From Galeopsis tetrahit (taxonomy: Eukaryota; Streptophyta; Magnoliopsida; Lamiales; Lamiaceae): 64,000 nt of DNA. Made by a program: the position numbers and the translations under genes. Under the pieces are notes generated by a model. The model was given only the letters and a program-made list of their open reading frames with translations, was not told the DNA's origin and did no database searches. The first letter of the stretch is position 1, and each line of letters starts with the position of its first letter. This document shows positions 9,263 through 20,880 of the stretch, in pieces. Location of the stretch: NCBI GenBank assembly GCA_963675135.1, contig OY776131.1, positions 32,449,381-32,513,380 of the forward strand, in the 5' to 3' direction.

Positions 9263-12200
9263 ATGGCTTCCTCAAGTGGTGCAAATCAAAAGGGTAAGTT
9301 TCCTTCCACTACGGAAACTAATCCTAAAGAGCATTGTAAGAAAGTTGAGCTAAGGAGTGGGAAGAGTTATGAGGGTCCAAGCATGCCAATTGAGGAAGGA
9401 GAGAAGGTTGATGAAGAGGATACAAATGGAGAAGACTTTGTGATTTTGGAAGAGGAAGTTGGGATTGAAGAAACAAAGGAAAATGAAGAGTTGAAGAAAG
9501 AAGAGAGGATTCTTAAGTGGAAGAAAGCCAAAGAAGCAAGGTTGCAAGAAGAGAAGATAGAGTGTGATGCTTGGGGAATCCCAAAGACACTTGATCCACC
9601 ACCTTTCCCTCAACGTTTCATGAAGAAGAAACTTGATGAGAAGTTCTCAAAGTTCTTAGAGGTCTTCAAGAAGGTGACTATTAATGTACTTTTGATGGAA
9701 GCTCTTGAAGAAATGCCTACTTATGCAAAGTTTCTAAAGGATTTGATCACAAAAAGAAGGAAGGCGGGGGATAGTGAAGTGGTGAATCTGACTTTGGGAT
9801 GTACTGCAATACTACCAAAGAATCTCCCTCCAAAGATCAAGGACCCGGGAAGCATAACTCTTTTGTGTGAGTTGGGTAACAATGAGAAAAGTAGAGCATT
9901 GTGTGATGTGGGGGAAAGTATCAACCTCATGCCTTTATCCATCTTCAACCGATTGAAGGATGGAGAGATGAAACCCACTTCCATGACCCTCCAACTTGCG
10001 GATCGATCTATCACATATCCGGAGGGGATTGTTGAGGATGTATTGATTAAGATTGGGGACTTTGTTTTTCCCGCGGATTTCGTGGTGATGGATATAGAAG
10101 AGGATGAGAGTGTGCCCTTGATTCTAGGGAGGCCTTTTCTAGCCACAGCTAGAGCGGTGGTAAACACCTACACGGGAGAAGTGACTTTGGAGCTTGGCAA
10201 GGAAAAGCTCGTTGTGAAATCGTATGAAGCCATGAAACATCCATCCGAGGAGTTTGAATGCAAATCAATTGATGTTGTGGAATTTTGTGTCCAAGAGACA
10301 CTTGAAAAATCTCTTGACCCTTTCTCTCCTAATATTTTTGATACTCCTATTCTTGATATTATGAATGATGAATTTTCACTTGATTGTGTTGATGATAGGA
10401 AATCTTGTGAGAAGAAGGATGTCAATGAAGTTTGGGGAAGAAAGAAGTTCCCAACACCACCTCTAAGGGAACCCGTGGAAGGAGTGGAAAAATCGGAAGG
10501 AAAGAAAGAAGGCTTGAAACCTCTACCGGATCATCTCAAATATGCCTTTCTTGAAGATGATGGAAAGTGTCCGGTAATCGTTTCTTCCCTTTTAAATGAT
10601 AGTGAATTGCATGATCTTCTTGTTGTCATTAAGAAGCATAAGTCGGCTTTAGGGTGGTCTATTGAAGATTTAAAAGGCATAAACCCCTCGATTTGCATGC
10701 ATAAAATTCGTTTAGAAAAAGATAAGAAGCCCATTGTGCAAAATCAAAGAAGAGTTAATCCTATCATACAAGAGGTAATTAGGAAAGAGGTGATTAAGTT
10801 TCTTGATTCGGGAATGATTTTCCCCATTTCGGATAGTCCATGGGTCTCACCATTACATGTAGTGTCTAAGAAGGGTGGAATGACGGTCATACATGGGGAT
10901 AATAATGAATTGATTGCTACTAGGGTTGCCACGGGATGGCGTGTGTGTGTTGATTACCGTGAACTTAACAAGGCTACATGCAAGGACCATTTTCCATTGC
11001 CTTTTCTTGATCAAATACTAGATAGATTGAGTGGATTTGCATTTTATTGTTTCTTGGACGGATACTCCGGGTATAATCAAATCATGATTGCCCCGGGGGA
11101 TCAAGAAAAGACAACATTTACTTGCTCATATGGTACTTTTGCATGGAGAAGGATGTCGTTTGGGCTTTGTAATGCCCCGGCTACCTTCCAAAGATGTTTG
11201 ATGGCGATTTTTCATGGGCTTATTGAGAATATTATGGAAGTGTTTATGAACGACTTTTCCGTTTTCGGAGAGTCGTTCACTTCTTGCTTACATAATCTTG
11301 AGCTTATTTTACAGAGGTGTGAAGATACTAATCTCGTTTTGAATTGGGAGAAGTGTCATTTTATGGTAAGAGATGGGATAGTTCTTGGACACCACGTGTC
11401 ATCAAAGGGTTTGCAAGTGGACCGTGCTAAGGTGGTAGCCATCGAGAAATTACCACCACCATCTAGTGAGAAAGGGATAAGATCATTTCTTGGTCATGCC
11501 GGATTCTATCGTCGGTTTATCAAGGATTTCTCTAAGCTTTCTAAACCTTTATCTCATTTACTCGAGAAAAATGTGCCTTTTGAGTTCACTAATGATTGTT
11601 TGATTTCTTTCAAGGCTCTTAAGGAGGTATTGATCACCGCACATATCCTTGTGAGTTCGGATTGGAGTGAACCCTTTGTGCTCATGTGTGGCGCAAGTGA
11701 TTTCGCGATGGGGGTAGTTCTTGGACAAGTCCGAGAAAAGAAGTTCCGAGCAATCTATTATGCTTCCAAGACCTTTAATCCGGCCCAAGAAAATTATACC
11801 ACCACGGAGAAAGAGCTATTGGCGGTCGTGTATGCTTTTGATAAATTTCGTCCCTATTTGGTGGGGGGGAAAACAATTGTGTATACGGACCATTCGGCCA
11901 TTCGCTACCTCATGAGCAAGAAAGATGTTAAGCCTCGATTGATTCGTTGGGTGTTGCTTCTCCAAGAGTTCGACATAGAGATCCGTAACAAGAAAGGGAG
12001 TGAAAATGTGATAGCGGATCACTTGTCACGTCTTGAGAGAGAAGAGGATTTTGAAGAGAAAGATGGTGAGGTAAATGAGGAGTTTTCGGATGAAAAGCTC
12101 TTTGGGATAGAGGAGACAGATTATGTTGAGATGAATCCGATGATGGAAGTTGATGTGAGCACCCCTTGGTATGCGGATTTTGCCAACTTCTTGGCTTGTG

Positions 12201-13448
12201 GGAAGCTACCCGAGGAAATCCCTAGGTATGCTAAGAAAAAGTTTCTTAGAGATGTGAAATGCTACATTTGGGATGATCCTATTTTATTGAAAAGAGGAGT
12301 AGATTCAATTCTTAGAAGGTGTGTTCCCCAATAGGAAGTTGAAAACATTTTGACACATTGTCATTCAATGCCTTGTGGAGGGCATTTTGGGGTTTCCAAG
12401 ACGGTGATGAAGGTCCTACAATCGGGTTTTTATTGGCCTACTATCTTCAAAGATAGTAGAGAATTTGTACAAAGGTGTGATCGATGTCAAAGAATGGGGA
12501 CGATCACTAAAAGAGATGAGATGCCACTAACAATCTTCATTGAAGTGGAAGTATTAATTTGATGTATGGGGAATCGATTTCATGGGTCCATTTCCACCAT
12601 CATTTGGGTGTAGTTACATACTTGTGGGTGTGGACTATGTCTCAAAGTGGGTGGAAGCTATTGCCACAAAGACTAGTGACTCAAAAGTTGTGATCCAATT
12701 TCTCAAGAATAACGTGTTCTCACGTTTTGGAGTCCCAAAGATGTTTGATAAGCGATGGAGGCTCCCACTTGGTGAACAAATTGTTGGGAAAGTTGCTTGA
12801 AAGGTATGGGGTGAAACACAAAGTTGCTACGGCATATCATCCCCAAACAAATGGATTGGCGGAAGTTTTTAATCGTCAAATCAAGCAAATCTTGGAGAAG
12901 ACGGTGAAGGTCAATAGGAAAGATTGGGCCATCCAACTCGATGACGCATTGTGGGCCTATCATACGGCTTACAAGACTCCGTTGAACATGTCACCATACC
13001 AACTTGTTTTTGGAAAGTCGTGTCACTTACCCGTGGAGTTAGAGCACAAAGCATATTGGGCAATTCGAAAGATGAATTTGGATAGTAAATTGGTGGGGGA
13101 GAAGAGGCTTCTTCAACTCCATGAACTAGAAGAGTTTAGGGAGAATGCTTATGAGAATTCTCGTATCTTCAAGGAGAAGACGAAGAACACGACCAAAGAA
13201 TCAAGAAGAAGCATTTTCAAGTGGGTGACAAAGTGCTTCTCTTCAACTCACGATTGAAGCTCTTTCTCGGGAAACTCAAGTCTAGATGGAGTGGACCGTT
13301 TAAGATAGTGAAAATTTTCCACAATGGAGTGGTTGAGTTGAAAAACACCAAGGATGAGCACTTCATGGTAAACGGGCATCGAATCAAGAAATACCTTTCC
13401 CCTACTCAAATCGGGAATGTGAATGTGGACTACATTGAAGATAGTTGA
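9263..13448 (+). pseudogene. Athila pol (protease-RT-RNase H-integrase), inactivated
   Basis: The first open segment (9263-12334, 1023 codons) holds the aspartic protease (LCDVGESINLMPLS, Asp at residue 215, with Glu at 218 where Ala is usual). It then holds reverse transcriptase and RNase H. The RT catalytic box reads FMND instead of FMDD (residue 663). The RNase H entry motif reads MCGASD instead of MCDASD (residue 810). Both are active-site aspartates in the family. An in-frame TAG at 12332 precedes the integrase HHCC finger (12350 onward). Frameshifts near 12545, 12745 and 13215 split the integrase core and C-terminal region. The remaining integrase pieces include DFMGPF, ISDGGSH and HPQTNGLAEV. 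The element cannot supply its own enzymes. Confidence 0.92.
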
Positions 13449-14275
13449 GTGACTTAAGCTCCGTCCGGCTTGAAGACGTTAAACTTAGCGCTAAATGGGA
13501 GGCAACCCATTTTTACTTGCTTTCATAGTGTAGTTTCTTTTATGTTTTTTTTAGATGATGCTTTTGATGGTTGGATGAGCTTGATGGTTGTAGGTACATT
13601 CTTATGGATGTGTGGTCTAAAGGGGAGAAGAAAGATATCAAAGTGGAACCAATTCGAAGTGATAAATTGAGAAAGTGAAAGGAGGTGATAGCCATCATGG
13701 AAGGTACACCCTTTCCCAAACTTGGATTGCTTGGCAATGATCAAGTTTGGGGGTTAGGAAAATTTTTCTTTAATTTTTGGTACTTGGAGTTTATTTCATA
13801 CGAGCAAAGACAAGTGGTGATTGAGATTTTCTTAGAATATTGGTTTGTTGTTTGCTCTAGATTGATTTCATTGATGGTGAATGTATATGTGATATGGTGT
13901 TGGTGGTGAACAATTGATAGTGCTTGGTGCAATTTAATTTAACACTTATTTCCAAACTTTTAATTGCATAGCAATGAAAAAGTTTGGGGGGATGTGTTAG
14001 TTTTTAAGTAAATTTGCACCAAGCACATGTGAGTATTTTGGGTTGATGATTGTGTGAATTTGAGAGGCCTAACAAAAATTTTCTTGATGAGAAAAGGGAA
14101 TGAACGTGAAAAGAAATGCATGAAAAGGGGATTTGAGAAAAGAAATGGAGTGGGAATGCGCGTGGAAATGCTTGGAGCTGGAAGAGAAAAAATTTGTTTC
14201 GGTCGAACGAGTGCCCTGACTCGAACCGAACCGGAACGAGGTTAGTTTTGAAAAACATAAAAATTTGTGAAATTT
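13449..14275 (+). other. Athila spacer between pol and the internal promoter
   Basis: Non-coding sequence with G-rich stretches (AGTTTGGGGG at about 13743 and 13980) that resemble the 3' polypurine tract. Short open frames here have no recognisable similarity. Confidence 0.5.
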
Positions 14276-14545
14276 CCAGGTGCACGGCCGAGCCATTGTC
14301 TCGGCCGAGCTCTAGCATGTGGACATTCAAAAGGCACGGTCGTGCCTCCGTCTCGGAAACGAGACGCACGAGACTTAGAATTTTAGGGCATCGACGAGCA
14401 CGGCCGAGCACGAGTCTCGGCCGAGCTGAGGCTGGAACGAATTTTTTTGGCACGGTCGAGCCTCTGTCTCGAAACAGAGGTGCTCGAGACCGAGACTTTT
14501 TAGCAAAAACTAGGGTACGGTCGAGCCCTCTTCTCGACCGAGCAA
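14276..14545 (+). repeat. CG-rich palindrome array upstream of the internal TATA box
   Basis: Repeated CACGGCCGAGC, CTCGGCCGAGCT and CTCGAGACCGAGAC motifs, very unlike the AT-rich surroundings. They are the same motifs as in the LTR at 6165-6500 and 18535-18890. Confidence 0.8.
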
Positions 14546-14565
14546 GACCAACTCTCTCTCCACAC

Positions 14566-14574
14566 TATAAAAGG
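14566..14574 (+). promoter_or_regulatory. Putative internal promoter (TATA box) for the Athila ORF1-like gene
   Basis: TATAAAAGG is followed about 35 bp later by a C-rich leader containing AAACCCTAGCCCCC. It sits directly after the CG-rich array, the same arrangement as in the LTR, and upstream of the ORF at 15442. This suggests a separate transcript for the downstream gene. Confidence 0.55.
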
Positions 14575-14769
14575 CTTGTGTTTTCAATTCTTACACAAAT
14601 TCCTCCAAACCCTAGCCCCCAAAATCGCCTCTTCTCTTCTCTTCACCCAAAAAATCAACAAAGCCTTCCCTTCCAACACCCAAATTCGACCATATCACCT
14701 CCATTCCTCACCAAAGAAACCAAAAATCTTTGTTCCTTAAAGTTTTCTCTTGTCTTTTCCATAATCAAG

Positions 14770-15431
14770 GTATGTTTTCTCTTTACATTTATGCAAGGTG
14801 AAGCTTTACTTTGAAAAATTTGGAGGATTTGATGATTATTTGTTGAGAAGAAATGAACTTTCATGAACATTTGCTTGAATGTGTGGTGGGTTTGAGGTTT
14901 TAAGTTGGATTTTGGTGAAATTGCATGTTTATGGTAGCTAAGAATTCGAATTTGGTGTTAATTTTACATGGGTAGGGTGAATATGCCTTCGATTTTGTGA
15001 TTTGAGTTACTATTTCCATGGAGGTATTTTCACAAAAACTTGATATGCACCAAATTTTGAATTTTTGCTTGCAAGTTGTGTGAGAATGGTTATTTGAGCT
15101 TGAATGTGATGTTTTTGGATGATTAGAGTAGTTGTGAACACAAATTTGGTGTTAATTTTACATGGGTAGGACGAATTTGCCTTCAATTTTGTGAATTGAA
15201 TTAATACTTTCATTGAGGCATTTTTACAAACACTTGATGTGCACCTAATTTGAGTTCAATTTGTGATATATATTGTTGATACCCCAATTCATGTGAGTGA
15301 TTTCTATGAGATTTACTATCACTTTGAGCTTCATGTCTCAATACTTTGTGAATAACATGTTTGGTGGTAATCTTTTTGAGATTGAAAACATGCACATTTT
15401 TTAGTATAATTGGAATGATTGGTTGGTGTAG
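14770..15431 (+). other. Putative leader intron of the Athila ORF1-like gene
   Basis: A strong donor (CAAG then GTATGTTTTC at 14770) and an acceptor (TTGGTTGGTGTAG ending at 15431) bracket 662 bp of AT-rich sequence lacking a continuous frame. The first ATG after the acceptor is the ORF start at 15442. Splice sites are inferred by eye only. Confidence 0.5.
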
Positions 15432-15441
15432 GAGTAAAAAG

Positions 15442-16812
15442 ATGGACATGGATGAAGATAATGCTATTGCTTCTAGCTCGACCAACAAGGGGAAAAGAAA
15501 GAGGAATCTCGAACCGGTTGACCTCAACATCAATTGGTCGAGTGAAGAATATGCTTTATACAAGATGGATTACGGGAGGTTAGTAGGGTCGATTTACAAG
15601 ACTAAGCTTCCGTACCGTCAATGCATGGTCAAGATGGGGATCCATGAAGACATTCTTACTTTGTTCAAAAGGGTAAAGATGGAGGAGTTTATTGCAAAAC
15701 GCCCAAGAACATTTCAGGGCATTTCGTTGGAGGTGTTATGCACGATGAAGGTAACAAGAGATAAAAGGACAAAACACCCCAAAGAAATCTCCTTCCAAGT
15801 TCATGGGCAACTCCAAACGATGAAGCTCCATCAAGTCAATGAAGCCATTGGAGCACCCTTGGACAAAGGTGGAAAGTTGGTTGAACAAAGGAAAGAGTAC
15901 AAAGGAGTGGACTTTTGGGCTTTAATAACCTCTTCCAAGAAGGAGTATCGGGCGAAGGTCTCTAAAGCCTCTCAAATCAGGAGCCCAGTCCTCCGGTATG
16001 TCGAGAAGATCCTCTCAAACACAATTTTTGCTAAATCTGAGAGTGGATCGGTAAACCATGATGTACTCTATGTCATGTGGTGCCTTGTCTATGGGCATCA
16101 AATCAACGCAGCCCATTACTTGCTCAACCAACTCGACAAGGTGCGTAAGAGTATGTCTTCAAAGGCAAGAGTACATCTCGGAGGCATGATCACACTAATG
16201 GTGGAATACCTAGGTGTAGATACAACTTCTTTGGAAGGGGTGGTAGGTGAAGATCTCACTTTGAACTCAATGAAGAAAATCTCCATTATCTCCCACTTTG
16301 GAAATCGGATGTGGGTAATGTGGCAAGCAAACAAACTCTTCCCGATCCCCAATAAAAACCTGACCACCATCGTTGGAAGCAAGAAGAAGATGCTCGAAAA
16401 CCTCGCACTCCTCTCGGATGCTCATCGAGAGGCAAAAGAAGAAGTCGTCAGTGAGACCCAACAAACGTGGACTAGTGGGATTATCCGATACGGAGACATC
16501 TTAGAGCATCAAGAGTGGGGGGTAGAAGAAGAGGAAGGGGGTGCCGGTCCATCTAGAGCGGAATGGAACGACCATTTGAAGGCGCAAGAGGAATGGGAAA
16601 GAGTGCAAAACCAAAGATGGACAAGCCAAGAAACCTTCATCAACGATCAAAGGGCTCGGTGGGTTGTAGAAGATGGCCATTGGAGAGCCGAAGAAGCATT
16701 CAGAAAAAGCCAAGAAGATCGTTGGAACAACGTCAATGACGCTATTCAACGAATGGAGGCTTGGCATATTTGTCAAGGCAACTACTCATTCCCACCACCT
16801 TCCGACCAATGA
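15442..16812 (+). CDS. ATHILA ORF1-like protein (env-position gene)
   Basis: About 456 residues from MDMDEDNA; the open frame extends 27 codons upstream, but that ATG lies inside the inferred intron. The N-terminus is basic (NKGKRKRN, a possible nuclear signal). The middle, with segments such as KRPRTFQGISLEV, HQVNEAIGAPLD and NHDVLYVMWCLVYG, resembles the ATHILA ORF-1 family found between integrase and the 3' LTR. Residues about 370-450 are rich in Glu, Trp and Arg and likely coiled-coil. There is no obvious signal peptide or membrane anchor in this start choice, so an envelope role is not supported. The frame is intact although pol is dead. Its molecular function is not established. Confidence 0.75.
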   Translation: MDMDEDNAIASSSTNKGKRKRNLEPVDLNINWSSEEYALYKMDYGRLVGSIYKTKLPYRQCMVKMGIHEDILTLFKRVKMEEFIAKRPRTFQGISLEVLCTMKVTRDKRTKHPKEISFQVHGQLQTMKLHQVNEAIGAPLDKGGKLVEQRKEYKGVDFWALITSSKKEYRAKVSKASQIRSPVLRYVEKILSNTIFAKSESGSVNHDVLYVMWCLVYGHQINAAHYLLNQLDKVRKSMSSKARVHLGGMITLMVEYLGVDTTSLEGVVGEDLTLNSMKKISIISHFGNRMWVMWQANKLFPIPNKNLTTIVGSKKKMLENLALLSDAHREAKEEVVSETQQTWTSGIIRYGDILEHQEWGVEEEEGGAGPSRAEWNDHLKAQEEWERVQNQRWTSQETFINDQRARWVVEDGHWRAEEAFRKSQEDRWNNVNDAIQRMEAWHICQGNYSFPPPSDQ

Positions 16813-18226
16813 AAGGGAGTCTTCTTTTTCACCCTCTATCTCTTACTTTGAAGTTGAAAAAGCAAACTATCATTTCGATTTGGTTGTACCACCCGTATTG
16901 AAACTATTTCTTTCTTTTTGTTTGTGTGATGATACTCTTGGTACCTTGTTTTGTATTTGATAGATTTGTGGGTTTAAATTCTCCTATTGTGTGATGATGT
17001 GTATTTTATCTTGATGGATGGATGGTTTGATTGTGAATTAAATGTGGATTATTGGTGAATGTTGTTTGAATGATTGGTGTTGTGAGATTCTATGTGATGA
17101 AAGTTGACTCATGGATGAACTTACCTTTTGAATGTGTGTTGTGAGAAGAACTAGGCTTATGATGATGCTTGTATTCACATCTGTGAAAACCCAGTGAGAA
17201 TTGATCCTTGAACCAATCATGATCCGGTTGTTTATTTGAGAGTGGATTGATCATTGTCCATAATTCTAGAACTTGCCATACGTCTTGCTTGAAACCACAA
17301 GTGTGTGAAACAATGGGATATGATTTAGGCCATCTTTTGTTATTAATAGTCACTTAGCCAAATATTCCCATACCAAAAAGAAAATTCCGTAGTTAGCCCA
17401 TTTGAGCCTTAAAACTTCATCTTTTGGCAACCTACAATGTTTAACCTCTTGAACTTTATAAGCCTTTGCCCTTTACGAGTGGAGGACAAGTGAAAAGTGG
17501 ACAAACATGAGTTTTGATTTGATATGTGTGTGGGGTGTTTGAGCAAAGAGAAAAAAAAAAGAGAAAGAAAAGATGAGAAACAAAATAAAAGGATAAAAAA
17601 ATGGGATCCCCTAGAAAAGAAAGTGAAAAGAATGAAAAAAAAAAAGGGGGGGATCTCCCAAAAACATGTGCTTAAGAGAAAAAAGTGGACTCTTGAAAGA
17701 AAAAAAGGAAGAAAATTCTTGAGAATGAAAACAAAAGTGAGGATGATGGATGGTTTGTTTTGAATGAAATGAGAAAAATGAAAAGAAAAGAAAATTGTTC
17801 GTTGTCCTCCACTAGTCGAGTCACATTTTCCAAATTCTTCCCACCGTTTCCAAAGAGCCAACGTTACTTCCAAATCAAAGTCCTTTTGATCCTATTGTGA
17901 AGCATAACAAAGTGGTAGATAGATGAGATTTGTGGCAAGCTTATGGTGATTATGTGATGTGATTCAATTAATGAGTGAAAACATGCCTCAATTTATTTGT
18001 GTGAATGAGGGAAACACTTCTTGTGAGGAATGTGAATCAAGTGTTTGATGTTGATTTGTTTTAATCACAACATGCATGAAGATGGTAGGGGAATTCATGG
18101 TTGATAATGTTCATTGGGAGCTCACTTGATCATATCATTGTTTTAGGTGAATCCATGGTCCAAATTCTTCACAATCACTCTCCTTTGTTCTTTTCTTTCT
18201 TTGCTTGGGGACAAGCAAATCGTCTA
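16813..18226 (+). other. Athila 3' non-coding region
   Basis: About 1.4 kb between the ORF1-like gene and the polypurine tract. It includes a purine-rich low-complexity stretch (about 17540-17790: runs of A, GAAAAG and GGGGGGG). No credible gene is seen. Confidence 0.6.
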
Positions 18227-18237
18227 GTTTGGGGGGG
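18227..18237 (+). other. Athila polypurine tract
   Basis: AGTTTGGGGGGG ends directly at the 3' LTR and is the expected plus-strand priming site. Confidence 0.8.
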
Positions 18238-20101
18238 TGATTTGTCGTGGGATTGCTCGAATTATGGGTGAATTATGCTCTAGATATCAAGAAATTCTTA
18301 CAACTTTCGTGTAATCATGAGCTAATTGTTAGATATGTTGATACATGAATGTTTTGTTTGATTTTTAGGTAAGGCAAGGAGTTTCGAAGCAAATCACGAG
18401 AAATCAAGCCGTTGTATTAATCAAATGAGTCAACCACAAGAAAGGCATCAAGAAGAGGGTCGAAAAGAGACGAGAATCGAGTCGATCGGGCACCCGGATC
18501 GAAAGTTATGAGCAAAACGAGGATCAAGCTGGAGGAGTGCACGGCCGAGCACTTGTCTCGACCAAGCTGGAACAAGAAGGAAGGGGTGCACGGCTGAGCC
18601 CTCGTCTCGGAGAAGAGGTGCTCGAGACCGAGACTTTTTTACATTGAAGAAGGAAAAGGGGGTGCTCGGCCGAGCCCTCGTCTCGGAGAAGAGGAGCTCG
18701 AGACTGAGACTTTATGGAAGGAAGAGACACAGCCGAGACACGAGCTCGGCCGAGCTCGATGGAGGAGGAAAGTGCCTAGGGCACGGCCGAGACACATGCA
18801 CGGCCGTGCTCCTGAAGAGAAAACTCGCGTGCACGCTTTTATGCACGGGCAGCTCGGCCGAGCCCCGTGCACGGCTGTGCTCCACCTGAAAACTTTACCT
18901 TCTCTCTCTTGACCTAGGGACACGTGCCAAGCTTTTTGAGAAGGGTATTTAAGCTCCCATTTTCGTTTTTGCAAAAAAGGGAAGCCATTGGAGGCCACAC
19001 AAGCTCCCTACACATCCAAATTTCATTATCTTGCTCGTTTTTAGCTCGTTTTTCTTAATCTAGCCATAGAATTGAGTGAATTTTCTTAGTTTAATTGTTA
19101 TTGGGGATTGTAATTTCAATTTCAAGGAAGAATTGAAGACTCCATTGAAGCACTTTAAGGTTTTTGTCTACAATTTCATTCAAAGAGGTGATACCTTTAC
19201 TTTTATTGAAGATTCTTGTGTTATTTATTATGGGTATGTTGAATTTGTCATTTGCTTTCCTTAATTTCATTAAATTAGCCATGGGCTAAGCAAATTGGTG
19301 TTTGGGTGTTATAGAATTGTGATGGAATTAATGTTATAGCTTGATTTCAATTGTGGAATTCATTGGTGGGATTTATTGGTTAGGTTTATGGGTTTTGAGA
19401 GATCATTTTACAAGAACTCAATTATTAGGTTGTATTAGAAGTATGATTAGTGCAACGAGAGTTGGTTAATCTTGACAATAGTATAATCGAGGGTTGGGAG
19501 TCGAGTGAATGTAGTTAATATTGGTTTATCGCAACGAGAGTTGGGTAAATTTCATTAGAACCCCATTTATCTCCAACAATTGCATTAATTGACATTTAAG
19601 TGATTAGTGAGAAGACCATAGGAGCTTGGTTGTTAGTATTCAAGTGGAAAAGCATAACTAGGGATTAGTTTAGTTTAATTAGGTAGAGTCGAACCCCCTA
19701 GCCGTGTGATTACCTGTGTAAGAAAACTTCTATTCATCCTCTCGATCCTAGGTGCTTGCTCGATTTATGCCTTAGCGATTGCTTCTACCAAATTCCATCC
19801 AATGAATTACACATAGACTTCGAATTTTAACATCGATTCCACACAAGGACGAACACCCGAACACTACCTCTCCTCACTTGATTTCTATCGTATTTTTCTT
19901 AGTTATTTGCTTGTCATTTGTTAGTGTCATTTACAATTCCTTGCACAAAACATGGATTTCCACTATATTCAAAGAACAACATACACACTAAGGCTACTTT
20001 CACATACTAGTCCCACGGATCGATAATTTAACCGGGCCTTGCTTTTATTACACGCGAACCTCTTATACTCGAGGGGAATGTGTTGCTAAAAACACGTGTC
20101 A
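18238..20101 (+). repeat. Athila 3' LTR
   Basis: It begins TGATTTGTCGTGGGATTGCT and ends AACACGTGTCA. The CG-rich palindrome array is at about 18535-18890 and the TATA-like TATTTAAG at 18946-18953. Diagnostic positions (TACTCGAGGGGAATG near the end; the absence of an internal 10-bp duplication near 19915) match the truncated LTRs in U3-U6 and differ from the 5' LTR. Confidence 0.93.
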
Positions 20102-20465
20102 ATCTGGTTGTGTTTAGTGAGCTTAATATTTTTCTTTCATTTTAATAGATCATTGATATTTTACTTAGTCGCATTTTTCTTTTTTAGTTAATGTAGTTGA
20201 CATTTCCTTTCATCGACGGCAAATTAGTTATGTATAAAAAATATAAAAACTAATGTAAAGGCTATTTTAGACGTTTGTCACTCAATTTCAATTTTATTCC
20301 ACAATCCAAACATCTTGAGTATAAATTATCATATAAACTTAAAATTTCAATCCATTAATCCAAACATGAATTTTAAATCATCTTTTTGAATTGTGAACAG
20401 TGCAATCCCACTAAATCATATCCTAACATTTCGATCATGTCTAGCAAACCAAACAAGCCCTAAGT

Positions 20466-20502
<37 letters not shown>

Positions 20503-20549
20503 TTATTACTCATAAATTAACATTGTTTTATTGAATTCTTTAAATAGAA

Positions 20550-20795
20550 TTAATTTCCTGTACCAGGACTAGGACCTGACTCGGTAGGTTGAAAAGTATC
20601 CACGTTGTCTTTATTTAAATTGTGCAGCAGAACCTTTCTTGCATGGATTTGAATTGGTCCAGCTTCCCCCACTACTATTTCAGAAGAAGTAGTAAACTTA
20701 TTTATTTCTTTCTGCTGTTTTGCCTCGCTTGCAGTAATTGCAGTTACAATTGTGAAAATAAGAAACATATGGAGACTTCTAAGGTTATAAGCCAT
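20550..20795 (-). CDS. CEP-like secreted peptide precursor, copy U3
   Basis: 81 residues ending TFQPTESGPSPGTGN. Residue 18 is Thr where the others have Ile, within the signal peptide core. The prolines equivalent to the two that are hydroxylated in CEP1 (positions 4 and 11 of the peptide) are both kept. It lies 449 bp from the end of the full Athila 3' LTR, which is oriented to read antisense through this gene. Its upstream region is of the B type. Confidence 0.75.
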   Translation of the reverse strand: MAYNLRSLHMFLIFTIVTAITASEAKQQKEINKFTTSSEIVVGEAGPIQIHARKVLLHNLNKDNVDTFQPTESGPSPGTGN

Positions 20796-20856
20796 TGTAA
20801 TAGAAATAATATACTAGACAGAGAGAAAGAAATGATATTTTACGTCTACCGTCTGT

Positions 20857-20865
20857 CTATTTATA
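20857..20865 (-). promoter_or_regulatory. TATA box of CEP-like gene U3
   Basis: TATAAATAG on the minus strand. The CACTA-like end begins only 15 bp farther upstream, at 20881. Confidence 0.7.
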
Positions 20866-20880
20866 ATATTTGGAACCATG

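Larger units (their letters stand above)
5869..20101 (+). mobile_element. Athila-type Ty3/Gypsy LTR retrotransposon, decayed
   Basis: A 14.2-kb element with LTRs of about 1.86 kb (TG...CA), a primer-binding site, gag, pol, a downstream ATHILA ORF1-like gene and a polypurine tract. It is flanked by a 5-bp target duplication, ATATG at 5864-5868 and ATCTG at 20102-20106, with one mismatch. Uninterrupted units (for example U8) show the empty site as GTCGATCTGGTTG. Long LTRs and an extra ORF after integrase are typical of Athila. The LTRs differ at many scattered positions and small indels, and pol is broken, so this is not a recent insertion. Confidence 0.93.

Noticed and set aside
17409..17873. 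Phe/Ser-rich and Lys-rich frames near the Athila 3' end
   Set aside because: They are generated by a purine-rich low-complexity stretch on one strand; no homologous feature is recognisable.
19076..19282. Small frames conserved in all Athila LTR copies (62-63 codons)
   Set aside because: Conservation follows from recent LTR duplication; both strands stay open, and the proteins show no features.
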